Shown here piece after piece: positions 4,902-6,577 of a stretch of DNA of 6,577 nucleotides. Source of the DNA: Planctomycetota bacterium (lineage in GTDB: Bacteria > Planctomycetota > Phycisphaerae > WQYP01). The notes under the pieces were generated by a model. The model saw nothing but the letters and a program-made list of their open reading frames with translations, was not told the origin of the DNA and did not search any database. The position numbers were made by a program, and so were the translations under genes. Each line of letters begins with the position of its first letter. Positions within the stretch are counted from its first letter, which is position 1. The stretch is from NCBI GenBank assembly GCA_021809365.1, contig JAKBAC010000178.1:1-6577 (forward strand), written 5' to 3'.

Positions 4902-6577
4902 ATGGCAACGCGTTTGAGCCTGCGATTTGTGGCACTATTATTTACGGCAGCGGGCGGAGTCCGGGCTAACGCTGCCACGTATATATGGACCGGCGCGGCG
5001 GGCGGAGGGAATTGGTCCACAATATCCCCCACCGGACAGATGAACTGGGATTTGTCCGCAGCCTCACTTCTTTTGCCGGCAGTGCCTGCATCCGCGTCCA
5101 GTACAGTTTTGGAATTTAATTCCGCCACCGGTGCCGTAACTACTCAAGATATTGCAACACCGTTTTTGCTTAACCAGCTTGAATTCGGCGGCGGTGCGGG
5201 GGCATTTTTTATATATGGCAATCCGCTGGAATTTGCCGGGGCGAATACGACCCTGGCGGATTCTGCGACCACAGCAGAGACGATCAACGCGGACATCGTC
5301 CTGGCCGGGACAAACGGACAGGATCTGCTTGTTTCCGGTGCCACGAGCGGGGAATCACTGATTCTCGGTGGTGTGATTTCTGATGTGGGCACAACCGGTA
5401 CGCAATCGGGTGTGGATATCACCGCTTTGCTGAATGTCAGCATGACGGCGGCAAATACCTATACCGGTCAAACCACTATTCACGATGCCACGCTGAACAT
5501 TCAGAATACCGACGCCTTACAGAATTCCACTGCGAATGTCATCAACGGCGGAGACCTTAATCTGCAAATGGCGGGGGTCAACCTGGGTGGACTGTCGGGC
5601 GATAATTCCGCAACTGTTGTCTTTTCGGCACCGGCCGGCACAGCCATCGGGCTGCTGAATTTTGGATTTGACAATCAGAATACAACGTACTCCGGAACCT
5701 TCGTGAATAATATTGCCAACCCAGCCGGCGCTCAGATAGGATTCGTCAAATACGGAACGGGCACATTCACCTATAACGGCAATGCGGCACTGCCCGATAG
5801 TCCGAATTTTGTTTATGTGCAGACCGGTACCGTTGCTTTAAGTTCAGGCGGCATGGACATTACGTCTGCGGGAAATCTGCAAGGCGGACCGCAAAAAGTC
5901 GCCATTTCCGTGGCCACCGGAACCACGCTTCTGATCAATCAGGCCTTTTCGTTAAGCAGCGCGGGCTATGCGGTGGTCAACGGCACGGGCACAATTACAT
6001 TGGATGGCACCGGCACACTTTGGAACGCCAGAACGGTTCCACAAAGTGCCGCCGGCGGTATTGAACTTTCCACCTTTGCGTCCGGTTCCACGCTGAATGT
6101 GCAAAATAGCGCCATTCTCAACACGCAGGCCCTTTCCATCAATCATGCCGGCACGGTGAATGTGACCAACGGCGGCCAGCTTACGATCGCGGATTCGGGC
6201 AGCTTTTCACAAGGTGACGGAATTTTTAAAATCTCAACCGGCAGCGCGGTGACGGTGGATCAGGGAACGCTGACCTCTCAATATATCACCGCCGGCTTAT
6301 CTTCAACCATGGCACTTTCCGATCCAGCGGGAAGTGCAGCGCTGACAATTGACGGCGCATATAACGCCACCAATCCAATCCAAAGTCAATCCACTTTGGA
6401 TGGAGTCATATCCGATGGACCCGATGGCCCCGGAAGTATTGATATCACCAACAACGCGCTGGTCACCATGGCCGGTGCCAACACCTACACCGGTACCACG
6501 ACCATAAATGGTTCAACGCTGGTGGTGCAAAACACCAATGCCTTGCAGGATTCAACCACCACTATTATCAATTCCGG
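4902..6577 (+). CDS. Secreted PATR (autotransporter-associated beta-strand repeat) protein, 3'-truncated by the window edge
   Basis: Direct translation from the ATG at 4902 gives 558 codons without a stop, continuing off the right edge. The N-terminus is a Sec-type signal peptide: Arg at 4 and 8, a hydrophobic core VALLFTAAGG (10-19), and a probable cleavage after ANA at 22-24. The mature part opens with TYIWTGAAGGGNWST, the W-x-G...NW start common in PATR proteins. The rest is low in charge and rich in Gly, Thr, Asn, Ala and Val, as expected of a beta-helix. Two copies of the PATR motif (ANTYTG-x-TTI...TL...QNT-x-ALQ-x-ST) sit at residues 181-217 and 523-558. Proteins of this kind are usually surface-attached or secreted. 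In PVC bacteria many end in a PEP-CTERM sorting signal, in proteobacteria in an autotransporter barrel; the C-terminus is outside the window, so neither can be claimed. The exact role is unknown; adhesion or a matrix role is only a guess. An SD, a candidate promoter and hairpins lie upstream. Confidence 0.85.
   Translation, partial: MATRLSLRFVALLFTAAGGVRANAATYIWTGAAGGGNWSTISPTGQMNWDLSAASLLLPAVPASASSTVLEFNSATGAVTTQDIATPFLLNQLEFGGGAGAFFIYGNPLEFAGANTTLADSATTAETINADIVLAGTNGQDLLVSGATSGESLILGGVISDVGTTGTQSGVDITALLNVSMTAANTYTGQTTIHDATLNIQNTDALQNSTANVINGGDLNLQMAGVNLGGLSGDNSATVVFSAPAGTAIGLLNFGFDNQNTTYSGTFVNNIANPAGAQIGFVKYGTGTFTYNGNAALPDSPNFVYVQTGTVALSSGGMDITSAGNLQGGPQKVAISVATGTTLLINQAFSLSSAGYAVVNGTGTITLDGTGTLWNARTVPQSAAGGIELSTFASGSTLNVQNSAILNTQALSINHAGTVNVTNGGQLTIADSGSFSQGDGIFKISTGSAVTVDQGTLTSQYITAGLSSTMALSDPAGSAALTIDGAYNATNPIQSQSTLDGVISDGPDGPGSIDITNNALVTMAGANTYTGTTTINGSTLVVQNTNALQDSTTTIINS
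5442..5551 (+). repeat. PATR repeat, copy 1
   Basis: Residues 181-217 of the PATR protein: core AANTYTGQTTI, then ATLNIQNTDALQNST. Copy 2 has the same length over the compared part, with no gaps. About 22 of 36 residues agree, so the copies are old and diverged rather than a recent duplication. Confidence 0.8.
6468..6577 (+). repeat. PATR repeat, copy 2 (cut by the window edge)
   Basis: Residues 523-558 of the PATR protein: core GANTYTGTTTI, then STLVVQNTNALQDST. This copy is close to the family consensus. The window ends just where the repeat would run into its next beta-strand turn, so further copies may follow. Confidence 0.85.

Noticed and set aside
4559..4969. 136-codon open frame on the + strand
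   Set aside because: It starts inside the terminator hairpin, has no family resemblance, and overlaps the signal-peptide region of the PATR gene in another frame.
1..6577. CRISPR array, tRNA or rRNA gene, phage or defence genes
   Set aside because: No regularly spaced direct repeats, no tRNA cloverleaf pattern and no rRNA-like sequence were seen on either strand; all sizeable coding frames are accounted for.

Overview
The window carries three protein-coding regions, all on the + strand, plus one dead insertion-sequence fragment. The set points to a carbohydrate-degrading bacterium of the PVC group (Planctomycetota or Verrucomicrobiota): a GH27 alpha-galactosidase with an Ig-like N-terminal module, a Tat-type GH2 beta-galactosidase ending in DUF4982 and a further beta-sandwich, and a large surface protein with autotransporter-associated beta-strand (PATR) repeats. 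This assignment is inferred from gene families only; no rRNA or other marker is present.

Layout. Positions 1-1385 hold the 3' part of a GH27 alpha-galactosidase, whose frame is open to the left edge. A 100-base gap (1386-1485) contains an inverted repeat and a ribosome binding site. Positions 1486-3939 hold a complete 817-residue GH2 enzyme. Positions 3940-4227 show no recognisable gene. Positions 4228-4443 encode a short stretch resembling the N-terminal half of IS1634-family (IS4-like) transposases and then lose similarity abruptly, so this is a remnant. A perfect 16-base palindrome and an intrinsic terminator (4536-4580) close that unit. Positions 4581-4901 are non-coding but rich in inverted repeats and hold a plausible sigma70-type promoter. 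Positions 4902-6577 are the 5' part of a PATR-repeat secreted protein that runs off the right edge. It has no stop in the window and is supported by direct translation.

How the parts may work together. The two glycosidases are adjacent, co-directional and both suited to removing galactose from glycans, one alpha-linked and one beta-linked. They could serve one galactose-containing oligo- or polysaccharide outside the cytoplasm. The PATR protein is probably a separate transcription unit, separated from them by the IS remnant and the terminator.

I found no clearly new biological system. The part least explained by known families is the hairpin-dense upstream region of the PATR gene (about 4596-4881), which includes a duplicated pairing arm and a Shine-Dalgarno-like sequence in a hairpin loop.
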